Of a DNA stretch of 64,000 nucleotides, positions 28,442-36,605 are shown one piece after another (the first letter of the stretch is position 1; each line of letters starts with the position of its first letter). This DNA is from Zoogloea sp. Lineage in GTDB: Bacteria > Pseudomonadota > Gammaproteobacteria > Burkholderiales > Rhodocyclaceae. Position numbers and translations under genes: made by a program. Location of the stretch: the NCBI GenBank assembly GCA_016720685.1, contig JADKKC010000004.1, positions 1 to 64,000 on the forward strand, read 5' to 3'. The notes below the pieces were generated by a model. It was not told the DNA's origin. It saw only the letters and a program-made list of their open reading frames with translations, and searched no databases.

Positions 28442-28782
28442 CAGTGCTTGCCCTCCCGGGCCATGTTGATGGAGTACTTGGGAATCTCGACAGTCAGCGG
28501 CGTGGCGCCAACCACGGCCTGACAGGAGAGACGCGACTGGGGCTCCAGGCCCCAGGCCTTGTCGAGAAGGTCTTCCTCGAGTTCCTCGGCCTCTTCGAGA
28601 CTGTTGAAGCCCTCCCGCACGATCACGTGACAGGTTGTGCAGGCACAGGATTTTTCACAGGCGTGTTCGATTTCAATGCCGTTGACCAGCAGGCTGTCGC
28701 AGATCGTCTGGCCGGGTTCGGCTTCGATCACGGCACCTTCGGGACACAGCTCCACATGGGGCAGCACAATCAGTGTAGTCAT
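28441..28782 (-). CDS. fdx: Isc-type [2Fe-2S] ferredoxin
   Basis: Electron donor for cluster assembly on IscU. It has 113 residues. Cluster ligands Cys42, Cys48, Cys51 and Cys87 are in CEKSCACTTC and SRLSCQAV, with an extra Cys46 as in other Isc ferredoxins. It sits 8 bases after hscA and overlaps iscX by one base. Confidence 0.96.
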   Translation of the reverse strand: MTTLIVLPHVELCPEGAVIEAEPGQTICDSLLVNGIEIEHACEKSCACTTCHVIVREGFNSLEEAEELEEDLLDKAWGLEPQSRLSCQAVVGATPLTVEIPKYSINMAREGKH

Positions 28783-28790
28783 TGCTCGGT

Positions 28791-30659
28791 TCAGATCCGG
28801 ATTTCGTCAATCTTGTGGCCGGCCAGGGCCTGGCGGATGCTCTTGTCCATGCGGCGGGACGCGAATTCGTTGGATGCCCGGTTGAAGGCTTCCAGCTGAA
28901 TCTTGATGGCCCGCGAATCCTGGCCCTGGGCTGCGCTGCGCAGTGCGGCGATAGCCGCGTCGAGAGCCGTTCGCTCGGCTTCGTCGAGCAGGCTGGCATC
29001 GATGGCCAGCGCTTGCTCCGTGGCCTCGATGACCCGCTCGGCCTCGACCTGCTGCTCTTTGAGCGCGCGCCGCTCCATGTCCTGCTGGGCGTGCTCGAAG
29101 CCTGCCTTCAGCATGTCGGCGATCTCGTCGTCGGCAAGGCCGTAAGAGGGCTTGACCTCTACCCGCGCCTCGACACCGGTCGAGACTTCCCGCGCCGACA
29201 CCGACAGCAGGCCATCGGCGTCCACCTGAAAGGTGACGCGGATGCGGGCCGCACCGGCAACCATCGGCGGAATGCCGCGCAACTCGAAGCGGGCCAGCGA
29301 ACGGCAGTCGGCCACCAGCTCGCGCTCGCCCTGCACCACATGGAAGGACATGGCCGTCTGGCCGTCCTTGAAAGTGGTGAAATCCTGGGCCCGCGCGGTG
29401 GGAATGGTCGAATTGCGGGGAATGATCTTCTCGACCAGCCCGCCCATCGTCTCGATGCCGAGCGACAGGGGAATCACGTCGAGCAACAGCCACTCTTCTT
29501 CGGCGGCCCGGTTGCCGGCCAGCACATTGGCCTGCATGGCCGCACCGATGGCCACAACGGTATCCGGGTCGAGGTTGGTCAGCGGAGTCTGGCCGAAAAA
29601 TTCGCCGATGGCCTGCTGCACGTGCGGCATGCGCGTCGCGCCGCCCACCATCACCACGCCCTTCACGTCGGACGCCTCGAGGCCTGCGTCACGCAGGGCC
29701 TTCTTGAGGGGTCGGAGGGTTTTTTCGACCAGGGGACGGGTGATATCCACCAAAACCTGGCGTTCGATGACGAGATCGATTTCGTCACCACTATCAAGGG
29801 TCATGCGGACGGGCGCAGATTCGTCGAGGCTCAGACGCTCCTTCACTTCCCGCGCCTTCATCAGCATGCGGCGGGAATCCCGGTCGGACGGCAGCGAAAT
29901 GCCCGCGTTGTCGAGAATCCAGCAGAACACCCGGTGGTCGAAATCGTCGCCGCCAAGAGCGGCATCGCCGCTGGTTGCGACCACCTCGAAAACCCCGCGC
30001 GAGAGGCGCAGGATCGAAATATCGAAGGTTCCGCCGCCCAGGTCATAGACCGCGTAGACGCCTTCCGAAGCGTTCTCGAGACCGTAGGCGATAGCCGCCG
30101 CAGTCGGCTCGTTGAGCAGGCGCAGCACATTGAGGCCCGCCAGCCGGGCGGCATCCTTGGTGGCCTGGCGCTGGGCATCGTCGAAATAGGCCGGCACGGT
30201 GATCACCGCACCGGTGAGTTCATCGCCCAAGCTGCGCTCGGCGCGCAGGCGCAATTCCTTGAGGATTTCGGCCGAAACCTCGACCGGGCTTTTGACGCCC
30301 TGAACGGTACGCAAACGCACCATGCCTTCCGTGTCGACAAAGTCGTAGGGCATGGTTTCAACGTGGGAGACGTCCTTCAGACCGCGCCCCATGAAGCGCT
30401 TGACCGAAATGATCGTGTTGCGCGGATCGACCGCCTGCGTCGCCTGTGCCTTGCGGCCGACGACGATCTGGCCGTCCGGGAGGTAATGCACGATGGACGG
30501 CAGCAGCGCCTTGCCGTCTTCGTCCTGCAGACACAGGCTTACGCCATTGCGCACCGTCGCCACCAACGAATTGGTGGTACCAAGGTCGATCCCCACCGCC
30601 AGCCGATGCTGGTGAGGGGCGGTGGACATGCCGGGTTCGGAAATTTGCAGCAGAGCCAT
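28791..30659 (-). CDS. hscA: Hsp70-type chaperone HscA
   Basis: Specialised Hsp70 that, with HscB, releases the cluster from IscU by binding its LPPVK motif. The 622 residues match the family. N-terminal ATPase phosphate loop VGIDLGTTNSLVATV is near residue 22, YDLGGGTFDISIL near 200 and VGGATRMPHVQ near 340. A substrate-binding domain follows. Its start overlaps the hscB stop by one base (TGATG). Confidence 0.96.
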   Translation of the reverse strand: MALLQISEPGMSTAPHQHRLAVGIDLGTTNSLVATVRNGVSLCLQDEDGKALLPSIVHYLPDGQIVVGRKAQATQAVDPRNTIISVKRFMGRGLKDVSHVETMPYDFVDTEGMVRLRTVQGVKSPVEVSAEILKELRLRAERSLGDELTGAVITVPAYFDDAQRQATKDAARLAGLNVLRLLNEPTAAAIAYGLENASEGVYAVYDLGGGTFDISILRLSRGVFEVVATSGDAALGGDDFDHRVFCWILDNAGISLPSDRDSRRMLMKAREVKERLSLDESAPVRMTLDSGDEIDLVIERQVLVDITRPLVEKTLRPLKKALRDAGLEASDVKGVVMVGGATRMPHVQQAIGEFFGQTPLTNLDPDTVVAIGAAMQANVLAGNRAAEEEWLLLDVIPLSLGIETMGGLVEKIIPRNSTIPTARAQDFTTFKDGQTAMSFHVVQGERELVADCRSLARFELRGIPPMVAGAARIRVTFQVDADGLLSVSAREVSTGVEARVEVKPSYGLADDEIADMLKAGFEHAQQDMERRALKEQQVEAERVIEATEQALAIDASLLDEAERTALDAAIAALRSAAQGQDSRAIKIQLEAFNRASNEFASRRMDKSIRQALAGHKIDEIRI

Positions 30660-31189
30660 CAGGATTCCAGCGCCGTCAAGGCGTCATTGATTTCGTGTTG
30701 CAGCTTTTCGAGAAACTTCATGCGTCGGACGGTATCCGCTGCGCCTTCAAGATCGCCCGCTACATCGAGCTGCCGGCCCAGTTCATCGACCAGCGTCTTG
30801 CTGCTGTGCCGGATGCGCCGTGCCAGATCCTCGAGCGCGTCTTCATCCGCCGCGTCCTGCGCCTCGCCAAGGGCTTCGCGCCATTCCATCTGTTCCATCA
30901 GGAACTCGGCGGACATGGCGGTGTTGGTGTCGAAGGCGGGATCGACGCCGCGCATCTCGAGCAGGTAATGCCCCCGCGCGAGCGGACTTTTCAGCGTGCG
31001 GAAGGCTTCGTTCGCATGGGTCGCCCACTGCATCGACAAACGCTTTTCAAGGTCCGGAAGATGAGCGAAGCGATCGGGATGAACCCTGCCCTGGATATCC
31101 AGGTAGGCCTGCTCCAGCCGCTCCATGTTGATTGCGAAGACCGGCTCAAGACCGAACAGAGCGAAGAAGTCCTGCTTGAGATCGAGCAT
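30659..31189 (-). CDS. hscB: J-domain co-chaperone HscB
   Basis: J-protein that delivers IscU to HscA and stimulates its ATPase. It has 176 residues. The J-domain HPD motif is in RVHPDRFAHLPDLEKR near residue 37. The C-terminal helical IscU-binding domain follows. The gene begins one base after the iscA stop. Confidence 0.95.
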   Translation of the reverse strand: MLDLKQDFFALFGLEPVFAINMERLEQAYLDIQGRVHPDRFAHLPDLEKRLSMQWATHANEAFRTLKSPLARGHYLLEMRGVDPAFDTNTAMSAEFLMEQMEWREALGEAQDAADEDALEDLARRIRHSSKTLVDELGRQLDVAGDLEGAADTVRRMKFLEKLQHEINDALTALES

Positions 31190-31190
31190 C

Positions 31191-31514
31191 CTAGACGGTG
31201 AAGCTCTCGCCGCAGCCGCACTGGTCCTTCACGTTGGGGTTGTTGAACTTGAAGCCTTCATTCAACCCTTCGCGCACGAAGTCCAGTTCGGTGCCGTCCA
31301 TGTAAGGCAGGCTCTTGGGATCGATCATCACCTTCAGGCCGTGGCTTTCAAACACCACGTCTTCCGGCAGCACCTCGTCGGCAAACTCCAGCTTGTAGGC
31401 CATCCCGGAACAGCCCGACGTACGCACGCCGAGGCGAATGCCAACGCCCTTGCCGCGCTTGGCGATGAAGTTATCGATGTGCTTTGCAGCCTTGTCGGAG
31501 AGGGTAACTGCCAT
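31191..31514 (-). CDS. iscA: Iron-sulfur cluster assembly protein IscA
   Basis: A-type carrier that passes Fe-S clusters or iron to apoproteins. ATG 31514 gives 107 residues, the canonical length. Conserved Cys35 (RTSGCSGMAY) and the C-terminal pair Cys99 and Cys101 (QCGCGESF) are all present. It lies 13 bases after iscU. A longer in-frame start at 31577 would overlap iscU and is rejected. Confidence 0.96.
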   Translation of the reverse strand: MAVTLSDKAAKHIDNFIAKRGKGVGIRLGVRTSGCSGMAYKLEFADEVLPEDVVFESHGLKVMIDPKSLPYMDGTELDFVREGLNEGFKFNNPNVKDQCGCGESFTV

Positions 31515-31527
31515 GATTGCGTTCCTT

Positions 31528-31911
31528 TCAGCCGTTGTGCTTTTTCTTGTAATCCTCGACCGCCGCCTTGATGGCATCCTCGGCCAGGATTGAGCAGTGA
31601 ATTTTCACCGGCGGCAGGGCCAGCTCTTCGGCAATGGCGGTGTTCTTGATGTCCAGCGCCTGGTCGAGGGTCTTGCCCTTGACCCATTCGGTCACCAGCG
31701 AACTCGACGCAATGGCCGAGCCACAACCGTAAGTCTTGAACTTGGCATCCTCGATGATGCCGTCCTTGCCAACCTTGATCTGCAGCTTCATCACGTCGCC
31801 GCAGGCCGGAGCGCCAACCATGCCGGTGCCCACGCCGTCGTCTTCCTTGCCGAAGGCACCGACGTTACGGGGGTTTTCGTAGTGGTCCAGAACCTTTTCG
31901 CTGTATGACAT
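31528..31911 (-). CDS. iscU: Iron-sulfur cluster scaffold IscU
   Basis: Scaffold on which [2Fe-2S] clusters are built with sulfur from IscS. It has 127 residues. Ligands Cys37, Cys63 and Cys106 and Asp39 (APACGDV) are in standard positions. The HscA-recognition motif LPPVK is at 99-103. It lies 13 bases after iscS. Confidence 0.97.
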   Translation of the reverse strand: MSYSEKVLDHYENPRNVGAFGKEDDGVGTGMVGAPACGDVMKLQIKVGKDGIIEDAKFKTYGCGSAIASSSLVTEWVKGKTLDQALDIKNTAIAEELALPPVKIHCSILAEDAIKAAVEDYKKKHNG

Positions 31912-31924
31912 TTTTGCTCTCCTG

Positions 31925-33136
31925 TCAGTGGGCCGCCCACTGCACGGTATCAAGGTCGATGCCTTCCTTGAACATGTCCCAGAGGGGCGACAGTTCGCGG
32001 AGCTTGCCGACCTTGCGCTGCAGCAAGTCGATTGTATAGTCGATTTCCTCGGCCGTCGTGAAGCGGCCGATGGTGAAACGGATGGAACTGTGGGCCAGCT
32101 CGTCGTTGCGGCCAAGGGCGCGCAACACGTACGAAGGCTCAAGGCTGGCCGAGGTGCAGGCCGAACCACTCGACACTGCAATGTCCTTGACCGCCATGAT
32201 CAGGGATTCGCCTTCAACATAGGCGAAACTGATGTTCAGGTTGTGCGGCACGCGGTGCGCCATGTCGCCGTTCACGAAGCTTTCCTCGATGGCGGTCAGA
32301 CCGGTGAGCAGGCGATCACGCAGCGCGCCGATGCGCGCGTTTTCTTCGGCCATCTCCAGACGGGCCAGGCGGAACGCTTCGCCCATGCCGACGATCTGGT
32401 GCGTGGCCAGGGTGCCGGAACGCAGGCCGCGCTCGTGGCCGCCGCCGTGCATCTGCGCCTCGAGGCGAACGCGGGGCTTGCGCCGCACGTACAGGGCGCC
32501 GATGCCCTTCGGGCCGTAGGTCTTGTGGGCGCAGAAAGACATCAGATCGACCTTCAGCTTCGAGAGGTCGATATCCACCTTGCCGGTGGCCTGGGCTGCA
32601 TCCACATGGAAGATGATGCCCTTCTCGCGGCAGATCTCGCCGATCTCGGCGATCGGCTGGATCACGCCGATTTCGTTGTTCACGAAGAGCACCGAAATCA
32701 CCACGGTATCGGGGCGGATCGCCGCCTTGAGCACGTCGAGATCCACCAGGCCGTCTTCCTTGACGTCGAGATAGGTTGCCTCGAAACCCTGGCGCTCGAG
32801 TTCGCGAACGGTATCCAGCACCGCCTTGTGCTCGGTCTTGAGGGTGATGATGTGCTTGCCCTTGCCCGAATAAAAATGAGCCGCACCCTTGATGGCCAAG
32901 TTATTGGATTCGGTCGCACCGGAGGTCCAGATGATCTCCTTGGAATCGGCATTCACCAGCTTCGCGACTTCCTCGCGGGCCTCTTCCACGGCCTTCTCGG
33001 CCGTCCAGCCATACGAGTGGCTGCGGGATGCCGGGTTACCGAACAGCTCCGTGAGGTAGGGAATCATCTTCTCCGCCACGCGGGGATCCACCGGCGTGGT
33101 CGCCGAGTAATCGAGGTAGATCGGAAACTTGAGCAT
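31925..33136 (-). CDS. iscS: Cysteine desulfurase IscS
   Basis: PLP enzyme that takes sulfur from cysteine for Fe-S clusters, thiamine and tRNA thiolation. I chose ATG 33136 (403 residues) because GGAG lies 9 bases before it. The ATG at 33142 is only 3 bases after the same site. The N terminus FPIYLDYSATTPVDPRVAEKM, PLP Lys in SFCAHKTYGPKG and the mobile-loop catalytic Cys in SSGSACTSASLEPSYVL are typical of group I enzymes. It follows a second desulfurase gene by 44 bases. Confidence 0.96.
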   Translation of the reverse strand: MLKFPIYLDYSATTPVDPRVAEKMIPYLTELFGNPASRSHSYGWTAEKAVEEAREEVAKLVNADSKEIIWTSGATESNNLAIKGAAHFYSGKGKHIITLKTEHKAVLDTVRELERQGFEATYLDVKEDGLVDLDVLKAAIRPDTVVISVLFVNNEIGVIQPIAEIGEICREKGIIFHVDAAQATGKVDIDLSKLKVDLMSFCAHKTYGPKGIGALYVRRKPRVRLEAQMHGGGHERGLRSGTLATHQIVGMGEAFRLARLEMAEENARIGALRDRLLTGLTAIEESFVNGDMAHRVPHNLNISFAYVEGESLIMAVKDIAVSSGSACTSASLEPSYVLRALGRNDELAHSSIRFTIGRFTTAEEIDYTIDLLQRKVGKLRELSPLWDMFKEGIDLDTVQWAAH

Positions 33137-33180
33137 CTTCATCTTCTCCGTGCTGCAAAAATTTAAATCGTTCCAATAAC

Positions 33181-34329
33181 TTAGACCGCTATCGCGGCCA
33201 GCGTTCGAAGGCTGGCGAGATTCTCGCCGAGCGCCTTCAAAAATCCATCCACATCCTGCTGCGTGCTGCCGGCACCCAAGCTGACACGCACCGCCGCCCG
33301 CGCCAGACTTTCGCCCACGCCCATCGCCATGAGCGCATGGGAAGGCTCCGGGTTCGCGCTGGAGCAGGCCGAACCGCTCGCCACCGCAAAACCGGCACGG
33401 TCGAGCTTGCCGACAAGCGTTTCGCCATCGACACCTTCGAACGCAAAGAAGCTTGTGTTCGAAAGCCGCCGGGCAGCCGCTGAAAAAATCTGTCCGCCCA
33501 GTTGCACCAGCCCGGCTTCCAGCCGCAGCTGCAAGCCTGCCAAACGCTGCGCGCGCTCCTGACGGGCTGCCACAGCCAATTCACAGGCCTTGCCGAAGCC
33601 GACAACCGCCATGACGTTTTCGGTACCGGAGCGCAGATTGCGCTCCTGCCCGCCGCCGGCGATCAGCGGCGCCAGCTCGACCCGCTTATCGACGATCAGC
33701 GCACCCGCGCCCAGCGGGCCGTAAATCTTGTGGGCCGACACGCTGAGGCCATGCACACCGAGCGCCCGGAAATCCACATCGATCTTGCCTAGCGCCTGGA
33801 CGGCATCGCAATGCATCCAGCCGCCTTTCGCGCGCACCCCGGCAGCCAAAGCGGCGATATCCTGGATAACGCCGGTTTCGTTATTGGCGAGCATCACCGA
33901 AACCAGCTTCGGCTTTTCAGCCAGCACGCCTTCAAAGGCCTGCAAATCGATCAATCCATGCGTATCGACGCCGATTTCCACACAGCGCCAGCCGCTGCGC
34001 ACGAGTTGCGTTGCGGGCTCCCGCACACAGGGATGCTCAACGGCACTGACCGCCACCAGCCCCGGCTTCATCGAGGCTGCGGCGCCCTTGATGAAGAGAT
34101 TGTTCGCCTCGGAGCCGCCGCTGGTAAAAATGACTTCGGTGGGATGGGCATTGACTGCCACAGCCACCTGCGCCCTCGCCTCGTCGATGGCCTTGCGCGC
34201 CGCACGGCCGTATTCGTGACGGCTCGACGCATTGCCGAAACGCTCGCCCAGCCATGGCAGCATGGCTTCGCGCACCGCCGGATCGAGCGGCGTGGTGGCG
34301 TTGTGGTCGAGGTACACCGGCGCAAACAT
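33181..34329 (-). CDS. Second cysteine desulfurase (NifS/IscS-like)
   Basis: PLP-dependent cysteine desulfurase of 382 residues encoded between iscR and iscS. N terminus APVYLDHNATTPLDP, PLP Lys in VSAHKIYGPLGAG and loop Cys in ASGSACSSANPEPSHALMAMG are intact, so it should be active. It is clearly diverged from the IscS next door; for example, the loop reads SSANPEP rather than TSASLEP. Spacing is 18 bases after iscR and 44 before iscS, within the operon. Its sulfur acceptor is unknown; a NifS-like or tRNA-thiolation role is possible. Confidence 0.9.
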   Translation of the reverse strand: MFAPVYLDHNATTPLDPAVREAMLPWLGERFGNASSRHEYGRAARKAIDEARAQVAVAVNAHPTEVIFTSGGSEANNLFIKGAAASMKPGLVAVSAVEHPCVREPATQLVRSGWRCVEIGVDTHGLIDLQAFEGVLAEKPKLVSVMLANNETGVIQDIAALAAGVRAKGGWMHCDAVQALGKIDVDFRALGVHGLSVSAHKIYGPLGAGALIVDKRVELAPLIAGGGQERNLRSGTENVMAVVGFGKACELAVAARQERAQRLAGLQLRLEAGLVQLGGQIFSAAARRLSNTSFFAFEGVDGETLVGKLDRAGFAVASGSACSSANPEPSHALMAMGVGESLARAAVRVSLGAGSTQQDVDGFLKALGENLASLRTLAAIAV

Positions 34330-34347
34330 GAATTCTCTCCGGCCGTT

Positions 34348-34836
34348 TCAGGCCGTCAGCGGAAGCTTGGCGCCGCCGCGGGACGCCGTTGCCGGGCGCT
34401 CGTCATGCAATACCGCCACCGAACCGCTCTTTGCGTGCTGCTGTTCGACCAGATTGGCCAGCGTCACCGAATGCAGGTACTCGTACATGCGCCGATTGAG
34501 GTTGGTCCACAAATCGTGGGTCATGCAGCGATGTTCGTCCTTGCAGTTTTCCTTGCCGCCGCAGGATGTGGCATCGAGAGGCTCATCCACGGCCGCGATG
34601 ATGTCCGCCACCGTTATCGTTGCCGTTTCGCGCGCCAGCGCATAGCCGCCGCCCGGGCCGCGCACGCTGGTCACCAGCTCAAAGCGGCGCAGCTTGCCAA
34701 AAAGTTGCTCGAGGTAGGAAAGGGATATTTTCTGGCGATCCGCGATACCCGCCAGCGTAACCGGCCCTTCGGCACAGCGCAGCGCCAGATCAATCATTGC
34801 TGTGACAGCAAAACGACCTTTGGTGGTGAGTCTCAT
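34348..34836 (-). CDS. iscR: Fe-S cluster regulator IscR (Rrf2 family)
   Basis: Transcription regulator that senses Fe-S status and, with a [2Fe-2S] cluster, represses isc. It has 162 residues with an N-terminal winged helix (SLSYLEQLFGKLRRFELVTSVRGPGGGY). Cluster ligands Cys92, Cys98, Cys104 and His107 are at the same positions as in E. coli IscR. It is the first gene of the isc operon, with its own promoter and IscR-type boxes in the 106 bases upstream. Confidence 0.95.
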   Translation of the reverse strand: MRLTTKGRFAVTAMIDLALRCAEGPVTLAGIADRQKISLSYLEQLFGKLRRFELVTSVRGPGGGYALARETATITVADIIAAVDEPLDATSCGGKENCKDEHRCMTHDLWTNLNRRMYEYLHSVTLANLVEQQHAKSGSVAVLHDERPATASRGGAKLPLTA

Positions 34837-34861
34837 GGGGGCTCCCGGTCCTGACTGGTTA

Positions 34862-34886
34862 ATAGTTGAACGTTTCAGTCAAGATT
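34862..34886. promoter_or_regulatory. IscR type 1-like box upstream of iscR
   Basis: Plus-strand ATAGTTGAAC then GTTTC then AGTCAAGATT matches 21 of 25 positions of the E. coli IscR type 1 consensus as I recall it (ATASYYGACTRWWWYAGTCRRSTAT). It overlaps the -10 and start region of the iscR promoter, so bound IscR should repress. Confidence 0.7.
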
Positions 34887-34910
34887 ACCAAACCCGACAA
34901 AAACGATCAA
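34882..34910 (-). promoter_or_regulatory. iscR operon promoter
   Basis: On the minus strand, TTGATC (34905-34910) and TAATCT (34882-34887) are separated by exactly 17 bases. The -10 runs into one IscR box and the -35 lies in a second, weaker one. Confidence 0.6.
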
Positions 34911-34915
34911 CTATT
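34893..34915. promoter_or_regulatory. Second, partial IscR-like half site
   Basis: On the minus strand AATAGTTGATCGTTT repeats the first half of the neighbouring box (AATAGTTGAACGTTT) in opposite orientation. The second half (TTGTCGGG) is degenerate. The two sites face each other across the promoter spacer. Confidence 0.45.
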
Positions 34916-34942
34916 TTCAGGCAAAGTGCGCACCCGGCGTGC

Positions 34943-35707
34943 TCAATCGACCATTTTACCAAGGCCGAGCGGATCGAAGGCATCCTCCGACTTGACGGCA
35001 TCGTCGACGCAGATACCCGCCTCGGTCAGCTTGTCGAGCAGAACGCGAATCCGCCGGTCGGTCTCGACCGCGTGATCGAGCAAGCCATGCAGCGCCTTGG
35101 ACACCGGGTCGTCCATGTCACGCGTCACCCCGTAGGCGGTAAAACCCATCTGTTCGGCTTTAGCCGCACGCGCCTGCGCGGCGGCGTCATTGTCCGCATC
35201 GATAACCCGCGCGGGGTTGCCGACCGCCGTGGCACCCGCGGGCACCGGCTTGACGACCACCGCATTGGAGCCGACCTTGGCGCCATCGCCGACTTCGAAA
35301 CCGCCCAGCACCTTTGCACCGGCCCCGATCACAACGCCGCGACCGAGGGTCGGATGGCGCTTCGCGCCGCGGTAAAGCGAGGTTCCGCCGAGAGTCACAC
35401 CCTGGTAAATCGTGCAGTCGTCGCCAATTTCGGCTGTTTCGCCGATAACGACGCCCATGCCGTGGTCGATGAAAACCCTCCGGCCGATGATCGCGCCCGG
35501 ATGAATCTCGATACCGGTAAGCATTCGCCCGATGTGGCTGGAAAACCGCCCGACCCAGCGAAAACCCCTAACCCACGCGGCATGGGCGAAGCGGTGCAGC
35601 CACAGGGCGTGCATTCCCGGATAGCAGGTGAGCACTTCCCACCTGGAGCGTGCAGCCGGGTCCCGTTCAAGAACGTTGGACAGGTCTTCACGCAGACGAC
35701 TGAACAT
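34943..35707 (-). CDS. cysE: Serine O-acetyltransferase
   Basis: Acetylates serine as the first step of cysteine synthesis. ATG 35707 (MFSRLREDLSNVLERDP) gives 254 residues. Hexapeptide repeats form a left-handed beta-helix (IHPGAIIGRRVFIDHGMGVVIGETAEIGDD, then GAGAKVLGGFEVGDGAKVGSNAVV). The catalytic His is in DHGMGVVIGE. It lies just upstream of iscR on the same strand and has a promoter overlapped by an IscR-like box. This links cysteine supply to the desulfurases. Confidence 0.94.
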   Translation of the reverse strand: MFSRLREDLSNVLERDPAARSRWEVLTCYPGMHALWLHRFAHAAWVRGFRWVGRFSSHIGRMLTGIEIHPGAIIGRRVFIDHGMGVVIGETAEIGDDCTIYQGVTLGGTSLYRGAKRHPTLGRGVVIGAGAKVLGGFEVGDGAKVGSNAVVVKPVPAGATAVGNPARVIDADNDAAAQARAAKAEQMGFTAYGVTRDMDDPVSKALHGLLDHAVETDRRIRVLLDKLTEAGICVDDAVKSEDAFDPLGLGKMVD

Positions 35708-35779
35708 GAGAGAGGACTCCCCGAAATTAACTCGCACTGGTTCTCGCCCCGGCCAACAGGCGCGGGGAATTCTTGTTTT

Positions 35780-35804
35780 AATCCCGACTATTTTAGTCTA
35801 CTTT
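35780..35804. promoter_or_regulatory. IscR type 1-like box upstream of cysE
   Basis: On the minus strand AAAGTA-GACTAAAATAGTC-GGGATT contains a core GACTAAAATAGTC that fits the 13-base centre of the IscR type 1 consensus exactly, and 21 of 25 positions overall. It overlaps the cysE -10 element and the trmJ stop codon. Confidence 0.6.
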
Positions 35805-35818
35805 GAGTTTTTCTCGAA
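35790..35818 (-). promoter_or_regulatory. Candidate cysE promoter
   Basis: On the minus strand, a strong -10 TAAAAT (35790-35795) is preceded at 17 bases by a weak -35 TTCGAG (35813-35818). The -10 sits in the middle of the IscR-like box, so occupancy would block transcription. Confidence 0.5.
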
Positions 35819-36526
35819 GGCGGTCAACATCCCGCGCAGGATATTGACTTCATCTTTCTCGAGCCGGATACGCCCGAACATTCGGCGCAAACGCGGCCAC
35901 AGGCGCTTGGAATTCACAGGATTGAAGAATCCGCTGGCCGTAATCGCCCGGTCCAGATGCCAGTAGAAACCCTCGATCTGCTCATGGGTCGCCGGTTCGA
36001 ACTCCAGCCCCGGCGCCTGCCCGGGGTCCAGCGCCACCATGCGCAGCTCGTAGCAGAGGATCTGCACGGCCGCACCGAGATTGAGCGACGAGTAGGTTTC
36101 ACTGACCGGCACCTTGACCGGCATGTGACACAGGGCCACGTCCTCATTGGAAAGCCCCATCGTCTCGTTGCCGAAGACCAGCGCCACATCACCATGCGCC
36201 GTCCGCTCGACCAGATCGACCGCCGCGTCCCGCGCCCACTTCATCGGCACCGCCATTTCACGCCGCCGGGCGGTCATCGCCGCAGCGAAAACCGTTCCCT
36301 CGAGCGCCTCGGCAAGGCTGCCGACGACCCGCGCATTGGCAAGGATGTCATCCGCGCCCGCCGCACGGGCGGTGGCAACAGGATCAGGGAATGCCTGGGG
36401 GCTTACCAGCACAAGATGCGACAGGCCCATGGTTTTCATGGCCCTGGCCGCTGCTCCGATATTGCCTGGATGACTGGTCCGCGAGAGGACGACACGCACG
36501 CGCTCAAGCGCGCCATCGTTGTTCAT
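35798..36526 (-). CDS. trmJ: tRNA (cytidine/uridine-2'-O-)-methyltransferase TrmJ
   Basis: SpoU/SPOUT-fold enzyme that 2'-O-methylates position 32 of some tRNAs. ATG 36526 (MNNDGALERVRVVLSRTSHPGNIGAAARAMKTMG) gives 242 residues. SPOUT signatures ALVFGNETMGLSNEDV and PVSETYSSLNLGAAVQILCYE are intact. It precedes cysE-iscR, matching the trmJ-(cysE)-iscR order of many proteobacteria. A longer frame from 36571 extends into the divergent suhB region and is rejected. Confidence 0.93.
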   Translation of the reverse strand: MNNDGALERVRVVLSRTSHPGNIGAAARAMKTMGLSHLVLVSPQAFPDPVATARAAGADDILANARVVGSLAEALEGTVFAAAMTARRREMAVPMKWARDAAVDLVERTAHGDVALVFGNETMGLSNEDVALCHMPVKVPVSETYSSLNLGAAVQILCYELRMVALDPGQAPGLEFEPATHEQIEGFYWHLDRAITASGFFNPVNSKRLWPRLRRMFGRIRLEKDEVNILRGMLTAFEKNSK

Positions 36527-36605
36527 ATTAAAATATGCGGTTTCCCGAATTAGAGTCGACCGGTGGGCCATTCACGCCCGGGCCGGCAGACCTTGCCAGA
36601 CACCC

